From: Labia minor
Taxonomy: Eukaryota; Arthropoda; Insecta; Dermaptera; Spongiphoridae
DNA: 64,000 bases
Direction: 5' to 3'
NCBI GenBank assembly: GCA_963082975.1
Contig: OY720346.1
Location: 22,996,720-23,060,719, forward strand
How positions within the stretch are numbered: the first letter of the stretch is position 1; every line of letters starts with the position of its first letter. This document shows, in pieces, positions 12,221 through 53,003 of this stretch. The position numbers and the translations under genes are program-made. Under the pieces are notes generated by a model. It had not been told where the DNA came from, ran no database searches, and worked only from the letters and a program-made list of their open reading frames with translations.

Positions 12221-12599
12221 TGACCAGTGGCCAGGTCCGACCGACGGTTTGAAGTAAATTAATTTCCAGCTACAGAAACAATTTCAAATAATTTTAATAT
12301 ATCTACTAATGTAATAAAAAACAGATATGGTGAAATTTGGTGTGAAAATAACCCTTCCCTTCCTATCGTCGATCGCTAATACTACCACTTCCGGTTTCCG
12401 GATTTGCACCAAAAGTTGATCAATTCATCCTACTGATGCATTAAGTAAATATCTATACGGACGGACGGACGGACAGACATCATGCTAAAAATACTTTTTT
12501 TCTGTTAAGAAAATGCATGATTCGTGGAGATATGTACAAATCTCCACATGTGAAATTTGGTGTGAAAACAATACCTCCCTTACTATCGTCGGTCGGTAA
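12221..12599 (+). mobile_element. Family B Helentron-like (HINE) element, copy 1
   Basis: It starts near TGACCAGTGGCCAGGTCCGA. CCGACCGACGG at 12237 is inverted as CGTCGGTCGG at the 3' end. A GGAC tetranucleotide microsatellite lies at about 12459-12476. A perfect hairpin, GTGGAGAT / ATCTCCAC, lies near the 3' end (12522-12545). Short terminal inverted repeats, a GTCY-type microsatellite and a 3' hairpin are the known layout of DINE-1/HINE elements mobilised by Helentrons. It sits 163 bp past the PEX1 stop codon, so it may be part of the PEX1 3' UTR. Confidence 0.7.
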
Positions 12600-12762
12600 T
12601 AATATATTTAAAAAGTGAATAATAATATAAAAGGAAAACTTTGTTTTAAATATTGAATTAAAATGAATAAAAAAAAATATTTTTGTGTCTTTAAAAAAAC
12701 TTATGCCTAAAAAAATTATATTTAAATATTGTACTTACTGTATGGTGATAAAGAAATGAATT

Positions 12763-41277
<28,515 letters not shown>

Positions 41278-42343
41278 TTTAATAAGTGTTTATATTCATG
41301 TTGTTTTGACAATTTGATTTGTCATCTATACAAAGTTCAAGTGCTGCAGATATTCTGATTGCAAAAGAGTCGTCATCTAGCGACAAATTGGATAACTATT
41401 AACATGACAAATTTTGAAATAATTTTCTTAAAAAATATAAAGATAAAAAAATATAAATAATTTAATTATTTTTTCAGACATATTTATTATAGACTTTGAA
41501 TTATACAGAATAACTAAATTTAAATAAAAAATATCTAGAATTTGAATAAATAACAGGCAGCAATCAACTTGAAAAGTACTTAAAATTAGATTGTTTTGAA
41601 AATTTAATACATATGAATAAAAATCTAGATATTCTTCGAGACGTTATTGTAATTCATAAAAATATTGACCTAAATAGTAGTATTTTCTATTTTTTTCATT
41701 TTAGAAAAAACCTAGCCCCCTAAAGAATATAAATTTAGTGAAATTAGAAAGTAACAAAAGATATTTTATTAGTAAATTTAAATAAAATATATTGATTATA
41801 AATGTTTTTGCATTAATTAAAATTAATTTTTAATTGAATAATTGAAAAGTATGTTATGGATTGTGAAGATTAAATCACAGATGATGAGGTATGAATGAAC
41901 AAGTGGTAGGAATAATCTTCCCTCTTAACTAAATGCGAAGTTATGGTAGATATTCAAAAAAAACTTGAATTTATAAATAATATATATATAGATTATGTCT
42001 TATAAAATAAATTATTTTCTTTTATATTAAAATAATAGTTGTAATTTATGGTTTTTTTCCTTAAAAAGAAAAATTATTTAAAAAAAAAATAAATAAATAT
42101 TTGATTTATCTAAAATTCAAATGCAAGCTGATTTAAATAGGGGGTGAGCTAAAAAAATTGAAAATTGTAAGAGAATCCAGAGTTTTTCTTAGAATGTAAA
42201 TATATATATATATATATATATATTTGATTGAATAAATAAATATATTAATATAGATAAACATAAATAAATTTATTTACACATATAAAAAAAAATTAAAATT
42301 ATAAGATGGCTATATAATAAGAACATCAAATTTCTAATCGTTA
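41278..42343. promoter_or_regulatory. Divergent intergenic region between PEX1 and TTC19
   Basis: These 1066 bp separate the start codons of two genes transcribed away from each other, so the region should hold both promoters or one shared bidirectional promoter. The most complex, least AT-rich part is about 41290-41400, next to PEX1. The rest is A/T-rich, with a TA microsatellite at 42199-42223. No TATA or initiator motif can be singled out against this base composition. Confidence 0.6.
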
Positions 42344-45300
42344 ATGGCCGCTCGTTTTTGGAAGTGGTTTCCAATATATGGTACAATAACTTTCTGCAAT
42401 TATCAAAAACATTTTCGAACTCAAATCTGGAATCGGTACATTTGGTCCTCCGTCATTACAGATTTTCTAATTTTGAAACCAACTTCACGACAAAAACGAG
42501 CGGCCGAATTAGAAGTTGTAGAGAAAGTTATTGGAGCTGAAAAATCAATCAAGGTAATTTAACTGAAATATAGCTTAATTAAATGTTATTGTTAAATAAA
42601 AATAATTATAAATAATGAGCAAGTGAAGGTGATTATATGAGATTTAAACTAAATCATACGTTATTTCTTTGAAAAGTTGCAATTATAATCAAAATATTTT
42701 CAAAATTATTTTCTTACTTATTAAAAATCAATCGCGGATTTAATTATATTTAAATGAATTTACATTTTAAATGATACGAGGGTAAATGTGGCCTAACAAG
42801 TTAGAATTAAAACGTTACTCCTGATTTCTTTTATGTATAAATAAAATATTAATTTAGGGCTATTCTTTTGATATATACAAAACGCGTTTATTTATGAAAT
42901 TTATTTAAATAAATTAAAAAATAGAATAATAAATAATTATTATCTAGATTTCTTTTTTCCTCTGATGATTATAGTCAGCGTATAAATTGTATATATTCAA
43001 ATGTTCTTAAACAAGATTTAAAACTGAAGTCACCCGAGAGGTGGCAACCCTAGACTTGAATCAACTTCCCAATTCATTTGGTCAATAAAAATTCAAACTA
43101 AAAATAAAATTTTTAAACCCTTTTTTTTAAATTCCTTAAAATTTTTTCATAAATCAACATTTCAATTTGTATGATTAATAAAATCCAATTCATATGTCTT
43201 AAAATAATAAAAAAATTATTTGTTTGTTAAAGTTAAAATCTAGTTCAGTAATATCTTGGGATAAAAATTATAAGATTGAAATAAAATTAGAGCTTTAATA
43301 CATTTAATTGATTAAATAATCAATTTAATGTTGCCTAGTTGTCACCTTAAAACGGACTCTCCGAAACGATGATAAAAAACACGAATAGATATGCAATTTA
43401 TTTAAATTTAAAATAAGTAATATATTATAAGAATAAATAATAAATTATCATTTATGTAGATATTATCCCAAGTACATCATGTACCATCACAAAACTAAAA
43501 TTATACCTGTAATTAAACTTATAGAGGTGCAACAAGATAGGAATAAAAACGAAATATTTAATACAGAATATATATAGAATAATTTTAAAATATTAATAAT
43601 AAAACAAATTACAATTCTAATGGACTTCAACACCCATACGACCCTCTTTCAAATTTCTCTCTTTTGGGCTTTTAATTTAGTTATTAAGTGTCATCGCCCA
43701 CTTTGAGAAATATTTATAGAATATATTCCAAAATGAATTTGTAAATATTTTAGAAAATCGATCACTTTGGATGCTCAATTCTTAAGTTCTACTAATTAAG
43801 TATCACTTTACTAATTGTATAAATTCTAATACAATTTTTTTAAACTAATTAATACTAAGATGAAATTTTAACTTTCAGGAAGGTAATTTAAAGCGCGCTG
43901 ATCTTATTATGGATGGTGTATTAGATTTTGCTAAAAATCGAAAAGTCGAAAAAGGGGTTTCCTCTGCTCTTTATATGCTTGCCAGCATCGCTTTTCTGAC
44001 TGGAAAATATAATGACTCAATAAAATTACTCAATAATGAGCTAGCGCTATTTAACAAGAATGTTCCAAAAGATGACAATCGAATATTATTAATTAAACTC
44101 AAATTAGCTAGGATACACGATGCTCAAAGTAAATATTTTACTTTTTTTTAAATATATAAAATTTAATGAAAAGATAATTAAATCACTCTCTTTTCTTTCT
44201 CTCTCACTCTCTCTCTTATACATATTCCCACATTTCAACCAGTCCACCTCAAAAATATAATATATAATATATTTATATAATAATATAACCATATTATGAC
44301 TTTAATTCGTTCAAAAAGGTATCTCGTAATCCGAAACAAACTAACAAATAATGGAAATATAATTTATTGGTTCCGGACCTCAAAACATTACTTCCAAAAA
44401 ATTATATTCAATAATTCACATTATTATTTATTAAAGTAAAATATGTATAAAATTGTTTACTCATCGAACTATATAAAGAAGACTTCGCGGTGTGCGAATG
44501 CTGCTCTTTCGGTAAAACACAAAAGATTCCCTCTCTTTATCACTAACTTCAACTTTTCTCAATTATGATGGTTCACATTCATCACTATCGTTAGCTTTTT
44601 TTTAAAGAAGTTTATAATCCAGATTTTAACACTTTTTAACACAACATAAACCATCATTAAATAAGAGCAGCTATTTTTTAATGAAGGTTTATGTTTCATT
44701 TGAATAATTTTTTATTATAATTTTTTTTAATTGTAATCACATTGAAGTGATCATATTTAGCTTAAATCTCTATTGTCGTAAGTTTCTATTTATTCATTTA
44801 ATCTTCCTCCACCATCGACAGAAACTCAATTATGCGACTCATAGCCCAAAATTTTGTTCGTAAACCAAGATAAGACTTTAAACTTGTAACATGAAAAAAT
44901 CGTAACCCGGGGCACTCATAACCCGAGGTTCCACTGTATATACATATAACTATATATAAATATAACTCCTGACCTTTATACGTCCTACGCAAGGACAAAG
45001 CCTATCAAGTCAGTTATATCAATTAGGTGTCCTGTGATCAGTAGAACGTGTCCTATCAACCTTTACCTTGATTTTCTTGATCGGAGGCGCTACTTTTTAT
45101 CAAGTAGCTTCCTAATTTTGATCCCGGAGGCTGGGTTGACTCTGTCCCATAAACCCCAGTTATAGAAATTCCCTTGTCAGACCTGGGTCTTGAACCCGGG
45201 ACAACGAGAATGTGAGGCAGCTTCGCTATTCTCTCACCCTGTGGCAACTTCATATATATATTTATAAAAAATAAATATTTTCAAATAAATATAAATATAT

Positions 45301-48300
45301 ATTATACATTAATCGTTTAATAATATTAAAAACGAAGGGTAAGCAATTTTTAAAGAAGTTCGAAAAAATAAATATCTATTTTAATAAATTTCAGATGATA
45401 ATAGACTAGCAGAGAATCTTTATCGACAATGTTGTTCGCTTTGGAGGAGTAAATTATCTCAAAATCTAAATGAAGAACAACGAAACGAGACCCTTGACTT
45501 GTATATCTCTGGTTTATTTTGGTTTTCTCGATTTTTACAAAAGATTTATCATTATGAATATGCTAAAAAATTACTATTCGAGCTGATGGATGAAGTCGAG
45601 ATTAATCGAATGAAATATGATACTAATTTAACTACGCAACAGGTGTGGAATAAATAAATAATAAAAATACTAATCAGAAAAAATGATAAAGATAAATGTT
45701 ACATAAATATTAGTTATTATTTTTTTTTTTTTTAATTTTTTGTGTTATTCTCATTTATCACAGATATAGTTAAGGTTTTTGTATAATTGCATTCTTATTA
45801 ATATCATTTTATTAATTAATATTATTATTATTATTATAAAATTAAAATTGAAGAGAGAATATATCACCATCTTTCTTGCCAATATATCCAATTGCCAATA
45901 ATCTCTTAGTAATATATTTAACAAAACAAAACAATTTTATAAATAGTAAAATTAAATAATGGAGAATCTGAAAAATATGAATATTAGTTATTTTAAATTT
46001 TATAAAAAATTCAAAAACCCCAGAAATGGAATTTATAAAATAATTTATTAAAATATGTTTATATTAAAAATTATTAATGAGAGGATTTAGAGAAATTTAT
46101 TAATTTTATATAAATTCCAATATTGAATGCTCAAAATATAGAGGAAAGACAAATGATGGATAGCATCAGGTTTAAATGGTAAAGAAAAAAATGCCTAGAA
46201 GATATTTGAAAAATATACTATATATAAAATAGGTCAGGTGCCAATGTAATTGTAGAAATTGGACATTTGGGAAATATTCGTATTTGAAAAAAGAGAATAT
46301 TTTAGCAAAAATTTCAGAAATAGAATAAATTCAATTGGAATCAGAATCAATATTTATTGAAGAATTATAGATGATTGAAATGAAATATAAAAAGTAAATG
46401 AAAAGATGGAAAAATAAATTTTAATTCATTCAAATATGAACATCATGATTGAAACCAAATAATTTTTCAATTAGTATTTTATATTTTTATTTAGCGTATG
46501 TTGATCCTGTACCAATTGGCTCACATTGCATATCTCCAAAATAAATTCAGAGATTCTGTAATTTTCCTTCAAAAAGCTATCTCCTTAGGACTTCCAAATG
46601 GTGATCCTGAACTGGCAGTTTACTATAATCGGGTCAGTTTTGTTTATTTTAAAAATGGACAATTAGAGAATGCACATCATTGGGGTCTAGCAGCTCAAGA
46701 GATCGCCAAGTAAGATATCATAAAAAATATGAAATTATTTTAAAATAATTAATTAAGCGACTAAATATTCGAAGAATCAGCCAATGATAATCAATCTTTA
46801 TATTATAATAAGTTATAACCAATATTTTTATTATTCGATACAAAATTGATTCTCGATTAAATACCCCGTAACAAAAATAGACTACATTGATTTTATTATA
46901 ATTAAAATTGAATATTCAATATCAATAAATAAATAATAAAGCACGATTTGTTTGAATATCTATTTAAAAAATTGGAAATACATATTGACTTTTTACAATA
47001 ACAGTTAATGTATAATCCAGATTTGACAATTTTTTTTTTAAATAAAATATATTTATTTACTTATTTAATCTGGATTTAATAATGAACAATAATTAATAAT
47101 ATTTAAGCTTTTCCTTATATAAAATTCCCATGTGTGGAATCTATATAATATATCTTATATTTTTTTAGTAAAAATTATATCTCTCTAAATACACCCTCCA
47201 TTCCAAAAGAAACCGAACTTTTAAAAAAAAATAGTACCACTAATGCCATCTGTTGTAATATTTTACCCGTAGATGGCTTAGTCCCTCATTCACAACTGGT
47301 ATAATTTTAATAACAAAAGTTATTGCGTTTCAAATGTCAGTGTGTTTTGTACATCGGTCGGAAAATGAGTTTCAAACAAAGAGCTGCAATTGATTTTTGT
47401 ATTAAACTTGGTAAAACTTTTACTAAAACGCACCAAATGCTACAAAATGCATATCTTGATTATTGTTTACGAGTGGTTCGAGCGATTCAAATCGGATAGA
47501 GAGACGCTGGATGATGACGAACGATCAGGCCGTCCCAGAACCAGATTATCGGAAGAAAATATCGAATTATCCACAAAGAATTTGTTCCACCCGGCCAGAC
47601 AATCTCTGGAGAATTTTACTTGGGCGTCATGAAGCGTTTGCTGGCATGAATTCGTCGTATTCGGCCAGAATATCGAGAAATCGGCTGTTGGACTCTTTTG
47701 CACGATAATGCACCATCACATCGTTCGCGACTTGTAACTGAATTTTGGTCAAAAATCACGTTATTCCTTTGCATCATTCGCCTTATTCACCAGATCTGAC
47801 TCCGTGCGACTTCTATCTTTTCCCTAAACTGCATTCCGCGATGCAAGGATAGGATTGAAGACATTGAGAAGGCGACGACCGACGTCATAAAGACCATTCC
47901 AATAAAGGACATGGAGAAGTCGTTTTACAACTTGTTGGAGCGTGCAAATTTGTGCATCGATGCAGAAGGGGAATACATTGATTAATAAAAATGATTTGTT
48001 CCAAAATGTACATTGGTTTTTTGTTTTTTTAAAAAGTTCGGTTTCTTTTGGAATGGAGGGTGTATATGTATTTTTGCCTTGTGATCTTGAACAACACACA
48101 TAATATTTTTGATAAAAAAAACGGACTGAATAGATTTATTTTAAGTGCAAAATTATTTAATTAATTTTGCCTGAATTAGAGTAAATAATAAACAGATATA
48201 TAAATTAATTTCAAAAAATATCAAAATCAAAAATCATTAAAAATGAGTAAAAATTATTTAAGTAGCTTGATAATTTTACTTTCTACTAAATAATATATAT

Positions 48301-48949
48301 AATTTTTAAATTAAATTATATTATTTATTTAGAAAATCTTTTGATTATTTAAATTTTTAAATCATATTATATTTTGAAATCATAATTAAATAAAAACTAA
48401 TTCTACAAAAATATTCTACATATTTCTACAAAAATATTCTACATATTTCTACAAAAATATTAAATAAACATGCTACAATGCATTCATTAAATTAAATAAA
48501 AATGATCAAATCAATTAATTGGATAAAATGGTTTGATGAAATGAAAATTCGATAAAATTGATGAAAATTTACCATTTAAGCATTTACCTAATCTAAATGA
48601 TATATATATAGTTATATAAAAATAATTTTTAGTGTAATTTAGAGAACAAAAAACAAATATCTAGTAAAACAAATTCTCTAAAATTAAAAAAATATTTTGT
48701 TATTGTTATTTTTTTCTAAGAATAAAATTTTTTCCATAATAATTAATATATTCATATATACTATTTGATAAAATAAAATATTTTAAATAAATTTTGTATA
48801 AAAAAAACTCTGAATAGAATATCATAATGATATTATAATTATATTTTTAATATTTTAGAAATAGCAAGAATACTTATGAAGAAAAAAATGCAAATAATTT
48901 ACTTAAAAAAATCATGCATCAAATAATATTAACAAAACAAAATGATTAA
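42344..48949 (+). CDS. TTC19: TTC19-like mitochondrial TPR protein (5 exons)
   Basis: Exons: 42344-42553, 43879-44128, 45395-45642, 46495-46709, 48859-48949. They sum to 1014 nt (337 residues plus TAA), and all junctions are GT-AG with matching phase. The first 40 residues carry no acidic residue and are rich in Arg, Lys and aromatics, as a mitochondrial presequence would be. The rest is helical TPR-like repeat. Landmarks shared with TTC19 are a KSIKEGNLKRADLI helix, ALYMLASIAFLTGKY, and DNRILLIKLKLARIHDAQ. The length is close to the roughly 380 residues of vertebrate TTC19. In animals TTC19 is an inner-membrane protein needed for normal turnover and function of respiratory complex III. An in-frame TAA precedes the first ATG by two codons. 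AATAAA follows the stop at 48992. Similarity is moderate, so another mitochondrial TPR protein is possible. Confidence 0.72.
44811..44937 (-). mobile_element. pogo/Tigger-like terminal fragment
   Basis: Read on the minus strand it starts ACAGTGGAACCTCGGGTTAT, a typical pogo-type inverted repeat, and goes on for about 125 bp with TTTACGAACAAAATTTTGG. The other end is missing. It lies in TTC19 intron 2, next to a SINE. Confidence 0.55.
44969..45250 (-). mobile_element. tRNA-derived SINE, copy 2
   Basis: Inverted relative to 22437-22703. Box B reads GGGTTCAAGACCC, closer to the RNA polymerase III consensus than copy 1. It lies in TTC19 intron 2. Confidence 0.7.
47192..48062 (+). mobile_element. 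Internally deleted mariner in the last TTC19 intron
   Basis: 871 bp with near-perfect inverted ends (CACCCTCCATTCCAAAAG, about 30 bp) inside TA duplications at 47190-47191 and 48063-48064. A full-length mariner would be about 1.2-1.3 kb. It is on the same strand as the gene. Confidence 0.93.
47365..47985 (+). pseudogene. Mariner transposase pseudogene
   Basis: It starts MSFKQRAAIDFCIKLGKTFT, the mariner N-terminal helix-turn-helix, then shifts frame before FERFKSDRETLDDDERSGRP. The middle of the catalytic domain is deleted. The C-terminal part keeps LLHDNAPSHRSRLVTEFW with the second catalytic Asp, SPDLTPCDFYLFPKL with the third, and a tail to the stop at 47983-47985. Not functional. Confidence 0.9.
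48415..48470 (+). repeat. Short tandem repeat in the last TTC19 intron
   Basis: A unit of about 23 bp, ATTCTACATATTTCTACAAAA, is repeated two to three times. Confidence 0.8.
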
Positions 48950-48991
48950 TTATCATTAAATTTAAAAAAAAATTACTTCTGAATTAAAAAA

Positions 48992-48997
48992 AATAAA
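48992..48997 (+). terminator. Putative polyadenylation signal of TTC19
   Basis: AATAAA lies 43 nt after the TTC19 stop codon, a usual distance for an animal poly(A) signal. In an A-rich region a chance match is likely, so this is only a plausible assignment. Confidence 0.4.
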
Positions 48998-49052
48998 AAA
49001 ATAATCAGTTTTTATTTATTTATATTTTTTTAATTTTATTTTGGGAGTATAA

Positions 49053-50219
49053 ATAAGGTAATGGCACCTATAGATGACATGGCACCTATAGATGACACTT
49101 TTGAATTTAAACTAAAAAAATAAGCAAATTTTAAAACATACGCGGAAATTTTTTTTTTTTAAATGATAGTTATGCTTTTCCACCACCTGAGATATCCTAC
49201 AACAATACAATAAGTCGCCCTATTTTTTTTCTTTTAACTTGAAAAGCAGACCGAATCGTCAACAATTGATTTTTTCAACAAATCTTAAAGATAACCTTAA
49301 GGGAAGTAATGTTCTTAATTAGTATTTTATATTTTTATATTCATATTTATCAAGAATTTAACAACTATATTATAAAATAGACTTAATATAGATATAAATC
49401 ATTTCAATTTAAACACCTAATTTTTAAAAGTATCTTTTTTATCAACGGTGTTATCTATAGGTGCCCCTAAAAATTGTTTTTCCTATAGATGACAGCAATG
49501 TCAGCTATAAGTAGGTTTTTAAAAAAATTGTCTATTATATTAATAGCTGTAAAGAGGAGATAATTTTATATAATTCCACCAAGTTGCATGTCTGAATTGA
49601 TATAGGAACCTAAAGGTGACGCTGTGTTTCTCATTGTCAGAAAATTTTTTTCTGTTCCAGATCTTCATACACTATTTTTTTGAAAATTTTTTTAAATTAC
49701 TCTGTTCTCAATGTATAATTAAAAATGCATAATTAAAAAAAGATTTGTTTAAAATCAATTTTTTATTTTATTATAATAATCAGCTAAAAATAAAATCAAT
49801 CCCAATAAATATATCTAATGTATCATTATATGAAACCTGATTTTTTTATTATAACTAAAGTTAAAGCAGCAACAAGGTGTTGGAAAGATGTTTTACTTTG
49901 TAAATAAATAAGTTGAAGATAAAGAGAGCAAGCGAAGTGAAAAAAAGTAGATGTCATCTTTGGGTTCCATAATTGTCATCATTAGGTTCCACCAAAATTT
50001 TTGGTGTCATCTATAGGTTCCATTTGATTACTTTGAAAAAAAATTATATTTCCTATTAAACTCATATAAAAGTTTAAAATATTTATCCTGGTGATAAAAG
50101 GTAAGATAAGCTTTATAATAACCAAAAGATTTTTTTTGTGAGACGTATAGTTTCGGTTTTATAAAAGAAAATAGCGACAAGAGCGCTTAAAATGTCATCT
50201 ATTGGTGCCATTACCTTAT
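49053..50219. mobile_element. Non-autonomous element with repeated CCTATAGATGACA motif
   Basis: 1167 bp with inverted ends ATAAGGTAATGGCACC and GGTGCCATTACCTTAT. About ten copies of a motif near GGCACCTATAGATGACA lie inside, at about 49063, 49081, 49450, 49481, 49497, 49606, 49952, 49974, 50004 and 50193. Most left-half copies are in one orientation and right-half copies in the other. No coding frame. The arrangement resembles subterminal transposase-binding sites, but the density and spread are unusual. Target duplication is unclear (A/T-rich flanks). Confidence 0.72.
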
Positions 50220-50787
50220 ATGTTTTTTAATAAAAAATTTATTAAGAATATTCACACAATGAACAATTTATAATATTGGTCTCTCATGACCGTACGTACC
50301 GAGGAGCAAGTTAGAACAAATTTCCCTCTCTCCTAGTAGTTAAATAATAATTTAATAATTAAATGATTAAAATCAAGCAAAATGATGTTATTATCACTAA
50401 TATAGTAATACTTTAATTATATATAATTTTCTAAAGATTTTAGTTCTACAATGTTACAACTTAAATAACATCCCCATTGGACCTTGTTAAATATTGTTTG
50501 GTAACTAACAATTTATTGAATTTTCTGGAATTTATTTCATTAAATATTTTAAAATGAATTGAAACAAATATTTTCATTATTCTTTTATGAATTTCATAAT
50601 ACACTATTATACACAAAAAAGTTTTTTAAATAAATGAATTTATGAATATTATATGAAATCAATAAAAAAAAGTAATGGTGTTTCCTAAAATTCAACTATA
50701 ACGTATCAATAGGAAATAGGCGATTTCATGACTACCTATAATTTTAAAAAAATATTAACAAGTCTCCTAATTATAGGAATAAATTTA

Positions 50788-51024
50788 CAATAGTGGAAAA
50801 ATAGAACACCAGTCTAGCGCCTTACTCAAACGCAACCAGCATAGCAAATGTAAAAGTTGGTCTATTCATATGCCTGGAGATATCTTAATATTTTTTTTTA
50901 ATTATAATAAATAATCATATATTTATTGAATCTCCAGGTATAAGGATAACCAAACTTTCACATCTGCTATGCAGGTTATTGTTCAAAAAGGCGCTAGAAT
51001 AAGGTGCTCATTTTTCTGCCATTG
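50788..51024. mobile_element. Palindromic Tc1/mariner-type MITE (237 bp)
   Basis: Bounded by TA. Inverted arms of about 95 bp begin CAATAGTGGAAAAATAGAAC and meet at an A/T loop near 50890-50930. The arms share CTAGCGCC and ATGCCTGGAGAT-like segments. Non-coding. Confidence 0.8.
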
Positions 51025-51127
51025 TACATTCATGTATATGTATTTTATATGAAAAAACTTATTGCAGTGCAAAATTATACTAAAATTACTTTACTTTTGG
51101 AGAAAAGAATTCTTACTGAATTTATGT

Positions 51128-51990
51128 TTAATTTTTATCAGGATAATTTCCTTCAATAATATTCAAATTTAGTAGTTTTAGAAGGTAATTAATTAGTAAT
51201 TTAAATTTAGTTCACATCTCGAAGTTTTTTCAATCAAAAATAAAAAAAATTATTTAATTTAATTATTGCTTTTGGACTATAAGTTAAATTTCATGATGAA
51301 ACCAAAATAATCATTTATAACATCAAATTATTAAAGCTTTGGTGGTTGTTTTTATATATAGCAGAATTTTGTATATAAACCCACAATATTGATATTTGAT
51401 ATTGTAAATTTATTCAAATTATACAAAAATATACACAACGTTTCGATTGCTACTTCTGCAATGGTTATCAAGCGACTGCACTGTTCGAGTGTCCAGTGAC
51501 GAGTGACGAATGATACTTAATATAAGACGTTCCGAACGCCATCTGGTTGGTGACCTAGGTCTTATATTAAGTATCATTTGTCACTCGACACTGGACACTC
51601 GAACAGTGCAGTCGCTTGATAACCATTGCAGAAGTAGCAATCGAAACGTTGTGTATATTTTTGTATTTTTTGAATAAATTTACAATAAAAATATCAATAT
51701 GTGGTTTTATTTATAAAATTCCGTTACAAATAAAAACAACGATCAAAGCTTTAATAATTTAATATTATAAACGATTATTTTGGTTTCATCATGAAATTTA
51801 ACTTATAGTCCAAAAGCAATAATTAAATTAAATAATTTTTTTTATTTTTGATTGAAAAAACTTCGAGATGTGAATGTTATTTCAAAATCTTGATAAATAA
51901 ACTTAATTTAAATTACTAATTAATTACCTTCTAAAACTACTAAATATGAATATTATTGAAAGAAATTAGCCTGATAAAATTAAACAAAAT
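51128..51990. mobile_element. Long Penelope-like palindrome
   Basis: Arms of about 400 bp, 51128-51528 and 51559-51990, meet at a 30 nt loop (CGTTCCGAACGCCATCTGG...). Each arm contains GCAATCGAAACGTTGTGTAT after a small stem, ATTGC-AGAAGTA-GCAAT, the arrangement seen before the GAAAC box of Penelope-type terminal repeats. Arms are highly similar but not identical, with indels, so both have aged in place. No reverse transcriptase sequence lies between. Confidence 0.65.
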
Positions 51991-52189
51991 TCCGTTATAA
52001 TCGTTTATAATATCTTTAATATATGGTCAAATTAACACTTGTACTATCATGTAATAACAGTTATTAAATAACCAGATGATATAATTTATATTTATAATTT
52101 ATTATTATTTGATCATTCAGATTAATAATTGTTAACACACAGTGTATAATAATTGTGTTATTTCCAAACAAGAATACCAATATTTGAAA

Positions 52190-52523
52190 TCAGATCTGAT
52201 TGGAAAAAAAATTGTATTGTGTTTAGTAGTAGAGAGAGGAGGATAAAGGGGGTATGAAACTACGACTCCACTTCTCTATCCGCTCTTTACTTGGCTGCTA
52301 TCACATTATTAGGGGGTAGCGCATGCGTGCGCCGTAATCTCCCCCGGTCCCTTTTCAGTCCCTTCGGACAACCCTTTAGAGGGATGACGCGGCCGTCTCT
52401 TCGACAGTTGCGAGTGGCGCCAAGGGCGCGAGCCTCCACCCCATCATTGCGACGATAACTGTTTAGACGACGAGAAATCGGTCACACTCCAATTTGATCT
52501 TTTACCATTTATTCCTTTCCAAG
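52190..52523 (+). promoter_or_regulatory. CpG-rich promoter-like block ending in a splice donor
   Basis: The GC-richest stretch in the right half of the window. It holds an NRF-1-like palindrome, GCGCATGCGTGCGCC, at 52319, many CpGs, and GAGTGGCGCCAAGGGCGCG. At 52521 AAG is followed by GTAATAG, a plausible donor. It is on the plus strand; an acceptor TATTTCAG follows at 52871-52878. It may be a promoter with a 5' untranslated exon. Confidence 0.4.
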
Positions 52524-52895
52524 GTAATAGCAATTCATCAAATCTAAACTTTTCATTTTTTTTTATTCACTTTAAATTAAATAAATTATTTTTTTTTTTT
52601 TATTTATAGAATTAATATAATAAATAAATTTCACTGATATTAAAATATGATTTGATATATATTTATTTCATAAATTTTTATAATATAGATTTTAATAATT
52701 GTACGTTGTTTTTATTTTAAAAATTAAATATATTATTTAATTTAACGCGATTGAATAAAATATTGTTAGAATAATAACATATTGTTTAATAATTATTGAG
52801 TCATTTCAAATTTATATTATACTATTTTATTTTTTAAATTAATAAGCAATTGATTATATTTATTTATTTATATTTCAGTAGTTTTTAATAAAAAT

Positions 52896-53003
52896 ATGCT
52901 GCAACAAGTGTTCAACGTGTTAAAAAAAATACCTGTTAAAAACAAATTATTATTTTATCTCAAAGACACATTAAAAACTAATGATAAATTTACTAATGAA
53001 TAA
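52896..53003 (+). CDS. Possible small ORF (35 codons) after a candidate acceptor
   Basis: The ATG lies 17 nt after the acceptor-like TATTTCAG at 52871-52878. It encodes a basic, helix-prone peptide starting MLQQVFNVLKKIPVKNK and ends in TAA. It may be the coding exon of a small mitochondrial-type protein, or chance. Only the promoter-like block upstream gives it weight. No homology is recognised. Confidence 0.2.
   Translation: MLQQVFNVLKKIPVKNKLLFYLKDTLKTNDKFTNE

Noticed and set aside
42358-42540. Second plus-strand open frame over TTC19 exon 1
   Set aside because: It is a shadow in another frame. The TTC19 frame is supported by the phase of four further exons.
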